From: Myxococcales bacterium
Lineage (GTDB): Bacteria; Myxococcota; Myxococcia; Myxococcales; Myxococcaceae
Length of the DNA stretch: 64,000 nt
Assembly (NCBI GenBank): GCA_020846875.1
Contig: JADLDB010000065.1
Location: 57,108 to 121,107, forward strand
Direction: 5' to 3'
A model generated the notes under the pieces. The model was given only the letters and a program-made list of their open reading frames with translations, was not told where the DNA came from and did not search any database. The translations under genes and the position numbers were made by a program. Below are positions 19,992 to 27,009 of the stretch, in pieces. Position 1 is the stretch's first letter. Each line of letters opens with the position of its first letter.

Positions 19992-20795
19992 GTGAACGAA
20001 GAGCAGATCGCCGAGAAGCTCGCCGAGCTCGAGCCGGCCTGGGCAGGCCGCCCCAACTTCTTCGAGCGCGAGCTCGCCCAGAAGGATGCGAAGTCCATCG
20101 CCCGCCGCCTGGACGATCCGCTGCCGGGCGTGCGCGCGGACGCCGCGGAGGCCCTGGGGCAGCTCCAGGACACCTCGTCGGCGGCGAAGCTCAAGGCGCT
20201 CCTCGCCGATCCCGAGCCCGTGGTCCGGCGCTCCGCCGCCGTCGCGCTCGCCTCGCTCGGCGACGAAGGCCTGACCCAGGAGTTCGTGAAGAACCTGCTC
20301 GATCCTGGCGCCAAGGTGGTGGCCGGCGCCGCCGAGGCCCTGGGCCTCGCCCGCAGCAAGGTCGCCGTCCCGTACCTCCTCAAGGCCTACCGCACCGATC
20401 ACCCGCGGATCGCCGGCGCCGTCGCTACCGCCCTCGGGCGCATCGGCGATCGCCAGGCCGTGCCCTGGTTGGCGGCCGCCCTCAAGTCGGGCCTCGCCCC
20501 GGTGGAAGCAGCCACGGCCCTCGGGGAGCTCGCAGACGCCGCCGCCACCCGCCCGCTCTGTGACGCCCTCGCCCACGATCTCCCCGCGCTCCGCGCCGCC
20601 GCTGCGCGCTCCCTGGGCCACCTGGCGCGCCAGGGGAAGTTCGACTTCGTCCTCAAGGACGCCGCGGTCTCCGCCCTCCACCGCCTCACCCAGGACGACG
20701 ACGAGCGCGTGCGCTTCTGCGCCGCCCTGGGCCTCGCCGGCTTCGATGATCCGGTGGGCAAGGAGAAGCTGTCGCAGTTCCTCGCGCAGAAGTGA
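19992..20795 (+). CDS. HEAT-repeat protein
   Basis: 267-aa all-helical protein built of HEAT repeats about 30 residues apart (LDDPLPGVRADAAEALGQL, LADPEPVVRRSAAVALASL, GAKVVAGAAEALGLA, DERVRFCAALGLAGF). The GTG at 19992 is chosen because GGGGAGGG lies at a suitable distance upstream; an ATG at 19932 would add an unlikely N-terminus. No signal peptide, so probably a cytoplasmic scaffold. Its relation to the T3SS genes that follow 27 bp later is unclear. Confidence 0.8.
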   Translation: MNEEQIAEKLAELEPAWAGRPNFFERELAQKDAKSIARRLDDPLPGVRADAAEALGQLQDTSSAAKLKALLADPEPVVRRSAAVALASLGDEGLTQEFVKNLLDPGAKVVAGAAEALGLARSKVAVPYLLKAYRTDHPRIAGAVATALGRIGDRQAVPWLAAALKSGLAPVEAATALGELADAAATRPLCDALAHDLPALRAAAARSLGHLARQGKFDFVLKDAAVSALHRLTQDDDERVRFCAALGLAGFDDPVGKEKLSQFLAQK

Positions 20796-20822
20796 CCAGT
20801 CACAAGGAGCGACGTCGCCACC

Positions 20823-21101
20823 ATGGCCCCCAAGAGCAAACCGCAGCCCGAGCCCCAGCCGCAGAACGAGCCCCTCTACCCCTCGATCGAGGGCTTCATC
20901 GAGAAGGCCTCCTCCGAGGACGTCTCCGCACTCTTCTCTGGCCTCAAGGGCGACCTCTCGGCCCTCAAAGGCCCCAAGGCCGAGCAAGGCAAGAAGGCCC
21001 TCAAATCCCTGGGTCGGACGGAGGAGCTGTTGTCCTACCTCCTTCAGGTCCGCGAAAAGATTCAGGCAGAGCGCAAGGGAGGGGGGAAGGGTCGGAAGTA
21101 A
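20823..21101 (+). CDS. Small helical protein at T3SS border
   Basis: 92-aa protein with a Pro/Gln-rich start (KPQPEPQPQNEP), a helical middle (YPSIEGFIEKASSEDVSALF, GRTEELLSYLLQVREKI) and a basic Gly/Lys tail. No family recognised. It sits between the HEAT-repeat gene and the first putative secreted protein of the T3SS island, and could be a small chaperone or accessory factor for either. AAGGAGCG lies 15 bp before the ATG, somewhat far for a ribosome site. Confidence 0.6.
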   Translation: MAPKSKPQPEPQPQNEPLYPSIEGFIEKASSEDVSALFSGLKGDLSALKGPKAEQGKKALKSLGRTEELLSYLLQVREKIQAERKGGGKGRK

Positions 21102-21124
21102 GGGACCCTTCCACTAGGCTGCAC

Positions 21125-21151
21125 GCAACCGGCGCTGACCACCGGCGATAA
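21125..21151 (+). promoter_or_regulatory. Putative sigma-28-type promoter A
   Basis: GCAAC (21125-21129), 16 bases, then CGATAA (21146-21151). The same 11 fixed bases with identical spacing recur upstream of sctI and of the second putative secreted protein. The 21-base distance between the two boxes equals that between TAAA and CGATAA in the enterobacterial sigma-28 consensus. Predicted transcript start is about 7 bases downstream, giving a leader of roughly 70 nt. Confidence 0.6.
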
Positions 21152-21167
21152 CAGGACTGTGGGGCAC

Positions 21168-21185
21168 CCCCGGCATGGGCCGGGG
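21168..21185 (+). promoter_or_regulatory. 5'-leader hairpin of putative secreted protein gene
   Basis: CCCCGGC (21168-21174) pairs perfectly with GCCGGGG (21179-21185) around a 4-base loop ATGG. It lies just inside the transcript predicted from promoter A, about 45 bp before the start codon. A comparable hairpin occupies the same place in the leader of the second putative secreted protein. It may stabilise the mRNA or control translation. Confidence 0.45.
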
Positions 21186-21230
21186 TGAACCGACCCCAAA
21201 CGGATTTCGCAGTCTTCGGAGGTAACGCAC

Positions 21231-21776
21231 ATGAGCATGAAGATCGACAGTGGGATGCCGAACCGGATTTCGATGAACGTCTCCGTCGGCAAGCAGACGC
21301 AGGGCGCGACGTTCGGTGAGCGGGTCAACGCGGGTCTGCAGCAGGCTGGCGCGGCCGTGGCCAGCGGCGCGGCGCTCGTCGGCGGGGTGATCCCCGGCGC
21401 GGGCATCGTCTCGGCGGCGGTCTCGTCGGTGACCAACCTCTCCAACATGCCTGGCGGCGCGGCGGCTTCGGCCGGCTACGCGGCCACCGGCGTGGTGAAC
21501 CTGGGCTCGGGCGGCGGCGGCATGAGCACCACCGTCGGCGGCGGCGGCGGCTCCGTCACCACCGGCACCACCTCCGGCCCCAACCTGGGCTCGGGCGTGG
21601 CCTCCAACGACGTCTCGATGGCCAACAACTCCATCGCCGAGATGTCCAAGCAGAACGCCCAGATGATGCAGGTTCAGATCGCGATGCAGCGCGAGAACCA
21701 GGTCTTCACCTCCGTCTCCAACGTGCTCAAGACCAAGCACGACACGGTGAAGAACTCGATCTCCAACATCCGCTGA
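21231..21776 (+). CDS. Putative T3SS-secreted protein (needle/filament candidate)
   Basis: 181-aa protein with no signal peptide. The N-terminal half has an amphipathic Ala/Gly/Val helix region (GAAVASGAALVGGVIPGAGIV), the middle is Gly/Thr/Ser-rich (GSGGGGMSTTVGGGGGSV) and the C-terminus is helical, ending SNVLKTKHDTVKNSISNIR. That tail resembles the C-termini of exported T3SS needle and filament subunits and aligns with the tail of the second candidate at 36376. A strong ribosome site (GGAGGT) is 7 bp upstream. A putative sigma-28-like promoter precedes and an intrinsic terminator follows, suggesting a highly expressed single-gene unit. No close family recognised. Confidence 0.65.
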   Translation: MSMKIDSGMPNRISMNVSVGKQTQGATFGERVNAGLQQAGAAVASGAALVGGVIPGAGIVSAAVSSVTNLSNMPGGAAASAGYAATGVVNLGSGGGGMSTTVGGGGGSVTTGTTSGPNLGSGVASNDVSMANNSIAEMSKQNAQMMQVQIAMQRENQVFTSVSNVLKTKHDTVKNSISNIR

Positions 21777-21807
21777 TTCGGCTGGAAGCCGAAGTCGGGG
21801 AGTGCAC

Positions 21808-21832
21808 AAGGGCGGCCGAAGTGGCCGCCCTT
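21808..21832 (+). terminator. Intrinsic-type terminator hairpin
   Basis: AAGGGCGGCC (21808-21817) and GGCCGCCCTT (21823-21832) form a perfect 10-bp stem with a 5-base loop. The tract after it is T-rich (TTCGTGTT) but not a pure T run. It lies 32 bp after the stop of the putative secreted protein gene. Confidence 0.7.
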
Positions 21833-21878
21833 CGTGTTATGACGGGTATGTCTTCCACCCGAAAGGAACCGCCAACCC

Positions 21879-22331
21879 ATGCCCGAAGCCGCGAAGTCGG
21901 AGATCGCCAACAGCCTGGTCCCGATGACGAAGCAGCAGGCGATGATCATGCTCGAGTCCGCCTACCTGTGGATGGACATGGGCAAGTTCGACAACGCCCG
22001 CGAGCTCCTGACTGGTGCCGCCACGTTGATGCCCAAGAGCGAGGTGCCCCAGCTGGCGCTCGGCACCCTCGAGTTCAACCAGGGCAACCACGACAAGGCC
22101 CTGCAGGCCTTCCGGCGCGCGCAGCAGCTCTCGCCTCGGGCGTCGCTCCCCCGCGCGCACTGCGGCGAGGCCCTGCTCTTCATGGGCAAGGTGAACGAGG
22201 CGATGAAGGAGCTGAAGAGCGCGCTCGAGCTCGAGCCGGGCAGCGACGGCGCGAAGTTCGCCCAGACGTTGATGGACGCCAAGGAAGCCGGGGCGCTGCC
22301 GCCGCCGGCCAGTGCGGCGAAGAAGAAGTAG
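21879..22331 (+). CDS. TPR protein, probable T3SS chaperone
   Basis: 150-aa cytoplasmic protein of three or so TPR hairpins (AYLWMDMGKFDNARELLTGA, LALGTLEFNQGNHDKALQAF, CGEALLFMGKVNEAMKELKSA) with an Ala/Lys-rich tail. The length and architecture match SycD/LcrH-type class II chaperones or TPR chaperones of needle proteins (SctG-like). Its position just after a putative secreted protein favours a chaperone role for that protein. That pairing is inference. Confidence 0.7.
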   Translation: MPEAAKSEIANSLVPMTKQQAMIMLESAYLWMDMGKFDNARELLTGAATLMPKSEVPQLALGTLEFNQGNHDKALQAFRRAQQLSPRASLPRAHCGEALLFMGKVNEAMKELKSALELEPGSDGAKFAQTLMDAKEAGALPPPASAAKKK

Positions 22332-22353
22332 GCCGCGAAAGTCGAGGAGCAGC

Positions 22354-22770
22354 ATGTCGGTCCGAGGTGTGGGTCGCGGAGGCAAGGCCGGGGGCGCCCG
22401 GGGTGCCGGTGGTGCCGGCGGCGCGTCCAAGGCCGGCGCTGCCAGCGGGGCCTTCGGCGCGAAGGTCGATCGCACCGAGTCCCTGGTCGGCCCCTCCGGG
22501 GCCGTCGGCTCGAGCAACGTGGGCGCCGCTGCCCCCGCGGATCCGGTGGCCGCCCAGGCGATGGATCTGATCCGCCAGCTGAAGAGCGGCCAGCTCAAGA
22601 GCCGCGACGAGGCGACCAAGAAGCTGGTCGCGGACATCCTCCGAGAGAAGGTCCGCAGCCAATCCAAGAAGCTCACCGACAAGATCGTCGAGCAGCTCAA
22701 GGACGATCCCCGCCTGAATCAGACCCTCGAGCGCTTGTGGGATCGCGCCGAGGAGACGGACGAGAGGTAA
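22354..22770 (+). CDS. FlgM-like putative anti-sigma factor
   Basis: 138-aa small protein. The first 60 residues are Gly/Ala/Ser-rich and look disordered. The C-terminal half is helical: AMDLIRQLKSGQLKSRDEA then TKKLVADILREKV. This resembles the FlgM core, in which a helix, a G-[EQ]-L-K turn and an (A)xxLixx helix bind sigma-28. It is encoded 5 bp upstream of a FliA-type sigma factor. In flagella, FlgM is exported through the T3SS, which frees the sigma factor. Similarity is weak and judged by eye. Start ATG 22354 has GAGGAGC upstream. Confidence 0.4.
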   Translation: MSVRGVGRGGKAGGARGAGGAGGASKAGAASGAFGAKVDRTESLVGPSGAVGSSNVGAAAPADPVAAQAMDLIRQLKSGQLKSRDEATKKLVADILREKVRSQSKKLTDKIVEQLKDDPRLNQTLERLWDRAEETDER

Positions 22771-22775
22771 CGGAC

Positions 22776-23543
22776 GTGGCCCTCGGGGAAACCAGGCAGC
22801 AGATCCTCGAGAAGTACGGGCCCTACGTGCGCTCGCTGGCCGCTCAGGTGCGCAAGCAGTTCAACGCCCAGTTCGAGATGGAGGAGTTGGTCGCCTGGGG
22901 CCAGGTGGGCCTGCTGGAGGCCGCCGAGCGCTTCGACGCCCGCGTCGGAGCCAACTTCCTCACCTTCGCCCACTACCGCATCAAGGGCGCCATCTACGAC
23001 GGCCTGCGCAAGATGGGCGTGCTGAAGGGCCAGAGCGCCGCGTCCGAGCGCGCCAACGCCTACCTGACCAACCTGTCGGATCGCGGGGGCGGGGCTGGAG
23101 GCTCGCTGGACGACGACGTCCGGGAAATCTCCAATGCCGTCACGGGCCTGGCGATGGTGTTCGCCACCAGCCTGGAAGGCACGGAAGGGCTGCAGGTGTC
23201 GGATGAGGCCATGCCCGCTGACGAGCGCCTGCAGCTCGAGCAGATGCGCCGGCGGGTGCGCGGGGCCATCGAGAAGCTGCCGGAAAAAGAGCGGAAATTG
23301 CTCCAAGGCTACTACTTCCAGAACCGCACCCTGGAAGAGGCCGGCGCAGAGATAGGACAATCAAAGAGTTGGGCGAGCCGCCTGCACGCCCGGGCGGTGG
23401 AGCGCCTCAAGCAACTGCTTGAAGAAGAGGACGATAATCTCGAAGAACAGAGGAGGAATGACCATGGCCGGACCACTGGCAGGAATCTCGGCAGCGCAGA
23501 TCGCCCAGCAGAAGCTGCCCGATCAGGCCGCACAGCAGGTTAA
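22776..23543 (+). CDS. FliA/WhiG-type (sigma-28 family) sigma factor
   Basis: 255-aa RNA polymerase sigma factor. Region 2 is clear (EMEELVAWGQVGLLEAAERF, FLTFAHYRIKGAIYDGLRKM). Region 4 is LPEKERKLLQGYYF then LEEAGAEIGQSKSWASRLHA. The layout matches the sigma-28 family (FliA, WhiG, SigD). The start is GTG, 5 bp after the FlgM-like gene. The C-terminal 25 residues run over the sctI ribosome site and start, and promoter B lies inside this gene. It probably drives the GCAAC-N16-CGATAA promoters of the island. Confidence 0.88.
   Translation: MALGETRQQILEKYGPYVRSLAAQVRKQFNAQFEMEELVAWGQVGLLEAAERFDARVGANFLTFAHYRIKGAIYDGLRKMGVLKGQSAASERANAYLTNLSDRGGGAGGSLDDDVREISNAVTGLAMVFATSLEGTEGLQVSDEAMPADERLQLEQMRRRVRGAIEKLPEKERKLLQGYYFQNRTLEEAGAEIGQSKSWASRLHARAVERLKQLLEEEDDNLEEQRRNDHGRTTGRNLGSADRPAEAARSGRTAG
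23411..23437 (+). promoter_or_regulatory. Putative sigma-28-type promoter B (upstream of sctI)
   Basis: GCAAC (23411-23415), 16 bases, then CGATAA (23432-23437): same boxes and spacing as at 21125 and 36289. It lies within the 3' end of the sigma factor gene and ends 26 bp before the sctI start, so transcripts would start very close to the AGGAGG ribosome site. Confidence 0.55.
23451..23456 (+). promoter_or_regulatory. Ribosome site that fixes the sctI start
   Basis: AGGAGG lies only 1 base before an ATG at 23458 but 7 bases before the in-frame ATG at 23464. The second ATG is therefore the likely start. Confidence 0.75.
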
Positions 23544-23997
23544 CAAGCAGGGCCCCAGCAAGTTCGACAAGGCCATGCACACCCAGGGCGCCGACAAGGC
23601 GCAGGGCGTGTCGCAGGCCCAGCAGGTTCAGCACGCGCAGCAGATCCAGAAGATCGATCACGCGCGCCACGTCGACCAGGTCGGGAAGACCGACAAGGCC
23701 GGCCTGCAGAAGCTGGACAAGAACGCCACGCCCAAGGCGATGGATCCGGTCACCCAGAAGTCAGAGGTGTCCAAGTCCAAGTCCATGGTGATGGGGATGA
23801 TGGACAACATGGAGAAGGGCGGCCAGGCGATCGACAAGCTGATCAACGGAGGCCTCACCGGGAAGAACTTCTCCAACAGCGAGCTCCTCGGCCTCCAGGC
23901 CGGCATGTACAAGTACACGCAGGAGCTCGACCTGTGCTCGAAGGTCGTGGAGAAGGCGACCAGCGGCCTCAAGGACACGCTGAAGACTCAGGTCTAA
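23464..23997 (+). CDS. sctI: T3SS inner rod protein SctI
   Basis: 177-aa protein whose C-terminal 60 residues match the SctI/YscI/HrpB inner-rod family: NSELLGLQAGMYKYTQELDL then SKVVEKATSGLKDTLKTQV. The N-terminal 110 residues are Gln/Ala/Lys-rich and longer than in YscI-type proteins. SctI is exported early and forms the rod joining the export gate to the needle. It is followed by a strong intrinsic terminator, so it may be transcribed as a short unit from promoter B, at higher levels than the genes behind it. Confidence 0.75.
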   Translation: MAGPLAGISAAQIAQQKLPDQAAQQVNKQGPSKFDKAMHTQGADKAQGVSQAQQVQHAQQIQKIDHARHVDQVGKTDKAGLQKLDKNATPKAMDPVTQKSEVSKSKSMVMGMMDNMEKGGQAIDKLINGGLTGKNFSNSELLGLQAGMYKYTQELDLCSKVVEKATSGLKDTLKTQV

Positions 23998-24025
23998 GGC
24001 ACCGCGTCGACCCGCTGTCCCGAAG

Positions 24026-24053
24026 GGCGGCTTCCGAAAGGAGGCCGCCTTTT
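24026..24053 (+). terminator. Strong intrinsic terminator between sctI and sctJ
   Basis: A 10-bp stem (GGCGGCTTCC at 24026-24035 with GGAGGCCGCC at 24040-24049, one G-U pair) with a GAAA tetraloop is followed directly by TTTT (24050-24053). All the hallmarks of a Rho-independent terminator are present. Confidence 0.88.
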
Positions 24054-24084
24054 CGCGTTGCCGCGTAGTATGGTTGCCGCCCAC

Positions 24085-24876
24085 ATGAGTCGGCTCCCCC
24101 GCATCCTGGTGTTCGCCGTCGCGGCTGCGTTCCTCGGCGCGTGCTCGACCAACCTGCAGCACGATCTGAACGAGGACGACGCCAACGACATCTATGTGCT
24201 CTTGCAGAAGAAGGGCATCGCCGCCTCCAAGGTGAAGGAAGGCGAAGGGAAGGACGCGCGCTACGTCATCTCCGTGCCCAACGCCGACGTGGCCGCGGCC
24301 GCCGAGCTGCTCCGCGAGCACTCGCTTCCGCGCCCCAGGGCAGACGGCCTGGCGATCTTCAAGCAGACCAAGGGGATGATCCCCACCCAGACGGAAGAGC
24401 GGGCGATGTTCATCGAGGCGCTCGCCGGCGAGGTGTCCAACGCGCTCAACCGGATCCCCGGGGTGCTGGAGGCGCGCACCATCGTGATGATCCCCGAGGT
24501 GAACGATCTCGCGCAGGCGGACAAGAAGCCGCTCCCGTCGGCGTCGGTGCTGATCAAATACATGCCGCAGGAGGACAAGGGCACGCCGGTGTCCATCGAT
24601 GACGTGCAGTCCTTCGTGGCCAACGCGGTGCCCGAGATGAAGAAGGAAAGCGTCAAGGTCATCATGACCGAGGCGAAGTTCGTCACCGAGAAGAGCGACG
24701 CCGACCAATTCAAGACCCACTTCGGAATCAAGGTGCACCAGAACAGCGCCGGGACGCTCAAGGCGCTGATCGGCGTCTTCGCCCTGTTGTTCCTGCTGAT
24801 GGCTGGCGTTACCGCGTTCATGGCGATCCGCAAGCCCGGTGGGAAGCCTGCGCCCCGCGGCCGCCAGGAAGGCTAG
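24085..24876 (+). CDS. sctJ: T3SS inner-membrane ring lipoprotein SctJ
   Basis: 263-aa lipoprotein with lipobox LGAC. Two ring-building domains are visible: LNEDDANDIYVLLQKKGIAA with the linker ELLREHSLPRP, and IPGVLEARTIVMIP through SVLIKYMP, VPEMKKESVKVIM. A transmembrane helix (LIGVFALLFLLMAGVTAFMA) and basic tail end the protein. SctJ forms the inner membrane ring around the export gate. The lipoprotein nature separates it from flagellar FliF and marks this as a non-flagellar T3SS. ATG 24085 is favoured; 24070 is possible. Confidence 0.92.
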   Translation: MSRLPRILVFAVAAAFLGACSTNLQHDLNEDDANDIYVLLQKKGIAASKVKEGEGKDARYVISVPNADVAAAAELLREHSLPRPRADGLAIFKQTKGMIPTQTEERAMFIEALAGEVSNALNRIPGVLEARTIVMIPEVNDLAQADKKPLPSASVLIKYMPQEDKGTPVSIDDVQSFVANAVPEMKKESVKVIMTEAKFVTEKSDADQFKTHFGIKVHQNSAGTLKALIGVFALLFLLMAGVTAFMAIRKPGGKPAPRGRQEG

Positions 24877-24927
24877 CGTCTTCGCGGTGGATCGAGGTCG
24901 GGCACGCCGTAACGCGAAGCACGAGAG

Positions 24928-26331
24928 GTGGTGGGCCAGCGGGTGGAGCAGTTCTTCACGTCGCTCTCGAAGCGACAGACCATGCTGCTGTTGACGTCGC
25001 TGGCCTTCGGGAGCTCCGAAGCGCTGGAGGCGTACGGCCACCTGGCCATCGAAGAAGAGGAGCTGTTGCGGCACCGCGCCAAGGCGCTCCTGCAAATCCC
25101 CCGGGACAAGCGCGTTTCGCTGCTGGTGCAGGAGATCAAGCGGTTGGTGACCCAGCGCCGCCGGCAGTTGGCGTCGGTCGATCCGAAGCGGCTGGCCACG
25201 GTGCTGAAGAAGGAGCGGGGCGCGCTGACCGAAGTGGTGCTGTCCGCGCTGCCGTCGGATCTCGCCGACGCCGCGCGCGCGGAGCTCGGGGGGAAGCAGC
25301 ACCTCAAGCTCAAGCACGAGGTGAAGCCCGACATCCTCTCGATCGTCCGCTGGAAGCTGGAGGAGGCGGTCAAGCAGGGGGCGCCGCAGGTGGGCACCTT
25401 CCGCTTCACTGATCTCCTCACGCTGCAACAGCGCGAGCTGCTCGCGGTGTGCGATCGCATGGGGGCGCGCGTGCTGGCCACCGCGGTCGCCGGGTTGCCT
25501 GACGAAGCGCGCACCGAGTGGCTGGGAAAGTTACCTCCCGATCAGCGGGCGCTGGCGGTGCGCGCGGCCGAGGCGGGAGCGTCGCGGCGGCTCACCGAGA
25601 AGGACGCAAAGCTGGTGCTGGACATGCACGGCGCGATCGAGAATCCCTCGCAGGGGCTGCGCTCGGCGGGGGCGCAGCGGATCGCCCGGGCGTGCGTGGC
25701 CCAGTCCCCGGAGTTCGCCCAGCGGATGATTGAGCGGCATCAGAACGAGCTCGGCCGGCTCCTGCAGCGCTGGGTGCGCGAGGAGCGGGGCAAGCCGATC
25801 CGTGGCGACGGGGGGCGGCTGGACATCGTCGAGCAGCTCGAGCGCCTCGCCCAGAAGGGCATCGTCGATCGGCCGGTGCGGCTGCCCCCGCCCATCAAGC
25901 CGCCTCCCGGGAAGCCGGCCGCGCCGCGGCTGCCGGGCGGCGCCACCCCCTCGCAGTCGAAGGTGCTGGTGCCTCCCCCGGCGCGACGCCCGACCGGGAA
26001 CGTGGCCGCACCTCGTCAGCCGACGGCCGGGGCGCGACGGGACCCGATCGCCGAGCGCGAGGCTCGAAAGGCAGGCGTCGGCCGCAGCGCGGGGGCCGTC
26101 CCGGGGTATCCCGGCCCGCCGCGGGAGACGAATTCCCAGGGGAAGGCGCAGCAGCGGATCATGCGGGATGGAAAGCTGCTCGACACGCTGCCTCCCAAGC
26201 GACGTCCGACCTCGCCGGTGCAGGCGCTGCCGCGGAGGAAGGAGCCCGCGCCCTCCGGAGGCGAGACGGGCTCCCACCGTTCCCCGGTGGTGAAGGGCAG
26301 CAGGCGTGGACCAGGGGGCGGTTCGGAGTAG
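24928..26331 (+). CDS. Unknown T3SS protein in sctK position
   Basis: 467-aa cytoplasmic protein with a helical N-terminal two thirds (about 1-300; EIKRLVTQRRRQLASVD, VVLSALPSDLADAARAEL, VAGLPDEARTEWLGKLPPDQ) and a Pro/Arg/Gly-rich tail that is probably disordered. It lies between sctJ and sctL, where other systems carry sctK, the adaptor between ring and sorting platform. The short helical repeats with L-P-x-[DE] turns are also reminiscent of FliG. I assign it as a SctK/FliG-like candidate by position only. GTG start at 24928 or 24931. Confidence 0.6.
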   Translation: MVGQRVEQFFTSLSKRQTMLLLTSLAFGSSEALEAYGHLAIEEEELLRHRAKALLQIPRDKRVSLLVQEIKRLVTQRRRQLASVDPKRLATVLKKERGALTEVVLSALPSDLADAARAELGGKQHLKLKHEVKPDILSIVRWKLEEAVKQGAPQVGTFRFTDLLTLQQRELLAVCDRMGARVLATAVAGLPDEARTEWLGKLPPDQRALAVRAAEAGASRRLTEKDAKLVLDMHGAIENPSQGLRSAGAQRIARACVAQSPEFAQRMIERHQNELGRLLQRWVREERGKPIRGDGGRLDIVEQLERLAQKGIVDRPVRLPPPIKPPPGKPAAPRLPGGATPSQSKVLVPPPARRPTGNVAAPRQPTAGARRDPIAEREARKAGVGRSAGAVPGYPGPPRETNSQGKAQQRIMRDGKLLDTLPPKRRPTSPVQALPRRKEPAPSGGETGSHRSPVVKGSRRGPGGGSE

Positions 26332-26342
26332 AGTGACCGTCG

Positions 26343-27002
26343 ATGCCCGGCAAAGTAATCAAGGGTGACGCCGCCGAGGGAGTTGTCGACAAGCCGATCC
26401 TCCCCCCGCCGCGTCGCGCGGGGGTGCTGAACGCCGAAGAGTTCGAAGCGCACTCCACCGCCAAGCAGATCGTCCTCGACGCGCAGAAGAAGGCGGAGGA
26501 GATCAAGGCCGAGGCGCGCGCCTACCGCGACGAGGTGTTCGCCAAGGCGAAGGAGGAAGCCCAGGCCGACGTGCAGGCCCGCGCCGCCGAGGAGCTGGCC
26601 AAGGCCAAGATGCAGGCCGGCACCATCCTCGTGGAGGCGGAGAAGGACATCCTCGACCTGGCGCTGAAGATCGCTGCGAAGATCATCGGTCGCGACCTCG
26701 AGCGGGAGCCGCAGACGATGGTGGAGATCGTCGCCACCGCGACCGAGGCGGCCCGCAGCTCGAAGTCGATGGTGCTCCGGGTCAACCCCGACGACGGCAA
26801 GCTCTTGCGTGAGAAGCGGCCGCGGCTGATGGAGCTGGTGGGCCGGGCGGTGGACATCTCCATTCGAGACGACGCGGACGTGGAGAAGGGCGGCTGCGTC
26901 ATTCAGACCGAGTTCGGCGTGATCGACGGGCAGCTGCGGACCCAGTTCGAGATGCTGCGGAACGTCCTGATGCCCGCCGACGCGAAGAAGGAAATGAAGT
27001 GA
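26343..27002 (+). CDS. sctL: T3SS stator protein SctL
   Basis: 219-aa protein of the SctL/FliH/HrpE family: a Pro/Arg start, a long coiled coil (about 40-100: STAKQIVLDAQKKAEEIKAE and following), then the FliH-like C-terminal domain with LALKIAAKIIGRDLE, VLRVNPDD and GGCVIQTEFGVIDGQL. SctL holds the ATPase SctN in the sorting platform and restrains its activity. It lies 11 bp after the previous gene and 7 bp before sctN. Confidence 0.9.
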   Translation: MPGKVIKGDAAEGVVDKPILPPPRRAGVLNAEEFEAHSTAKQIVLDAQKKAEEIKAEARAYRDEVFAKAKEEAQADVQARAAEELAKAKMQAGTILVEAEKDILDLALKIAAKIIGRDLEREPQTMVEIVATATEAARSSKSMVLRVNPDDGKLLREKRPRLMELVGRAVDISIRDDADVEKGGCVIQTEFGVIDGQLRTQFEMLRNVLMPADAKKEMK

Positions 27003-27009
27003 GGGCCTG

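Noticed and set aside
21156..21176. Possible sigma-54 promoter (GGCAC...GGC) before the first putative secreted protein
   Set aside because: Spacing between the GG and GC elements is 10, not 12, bases, and the GC half is part of the leader hairpin.
23458..23460. ATG at 23458 as sctI start
   Set aside because: Only one base after AGGAGG; the in-frame ATG at 23464 has proper spacing.
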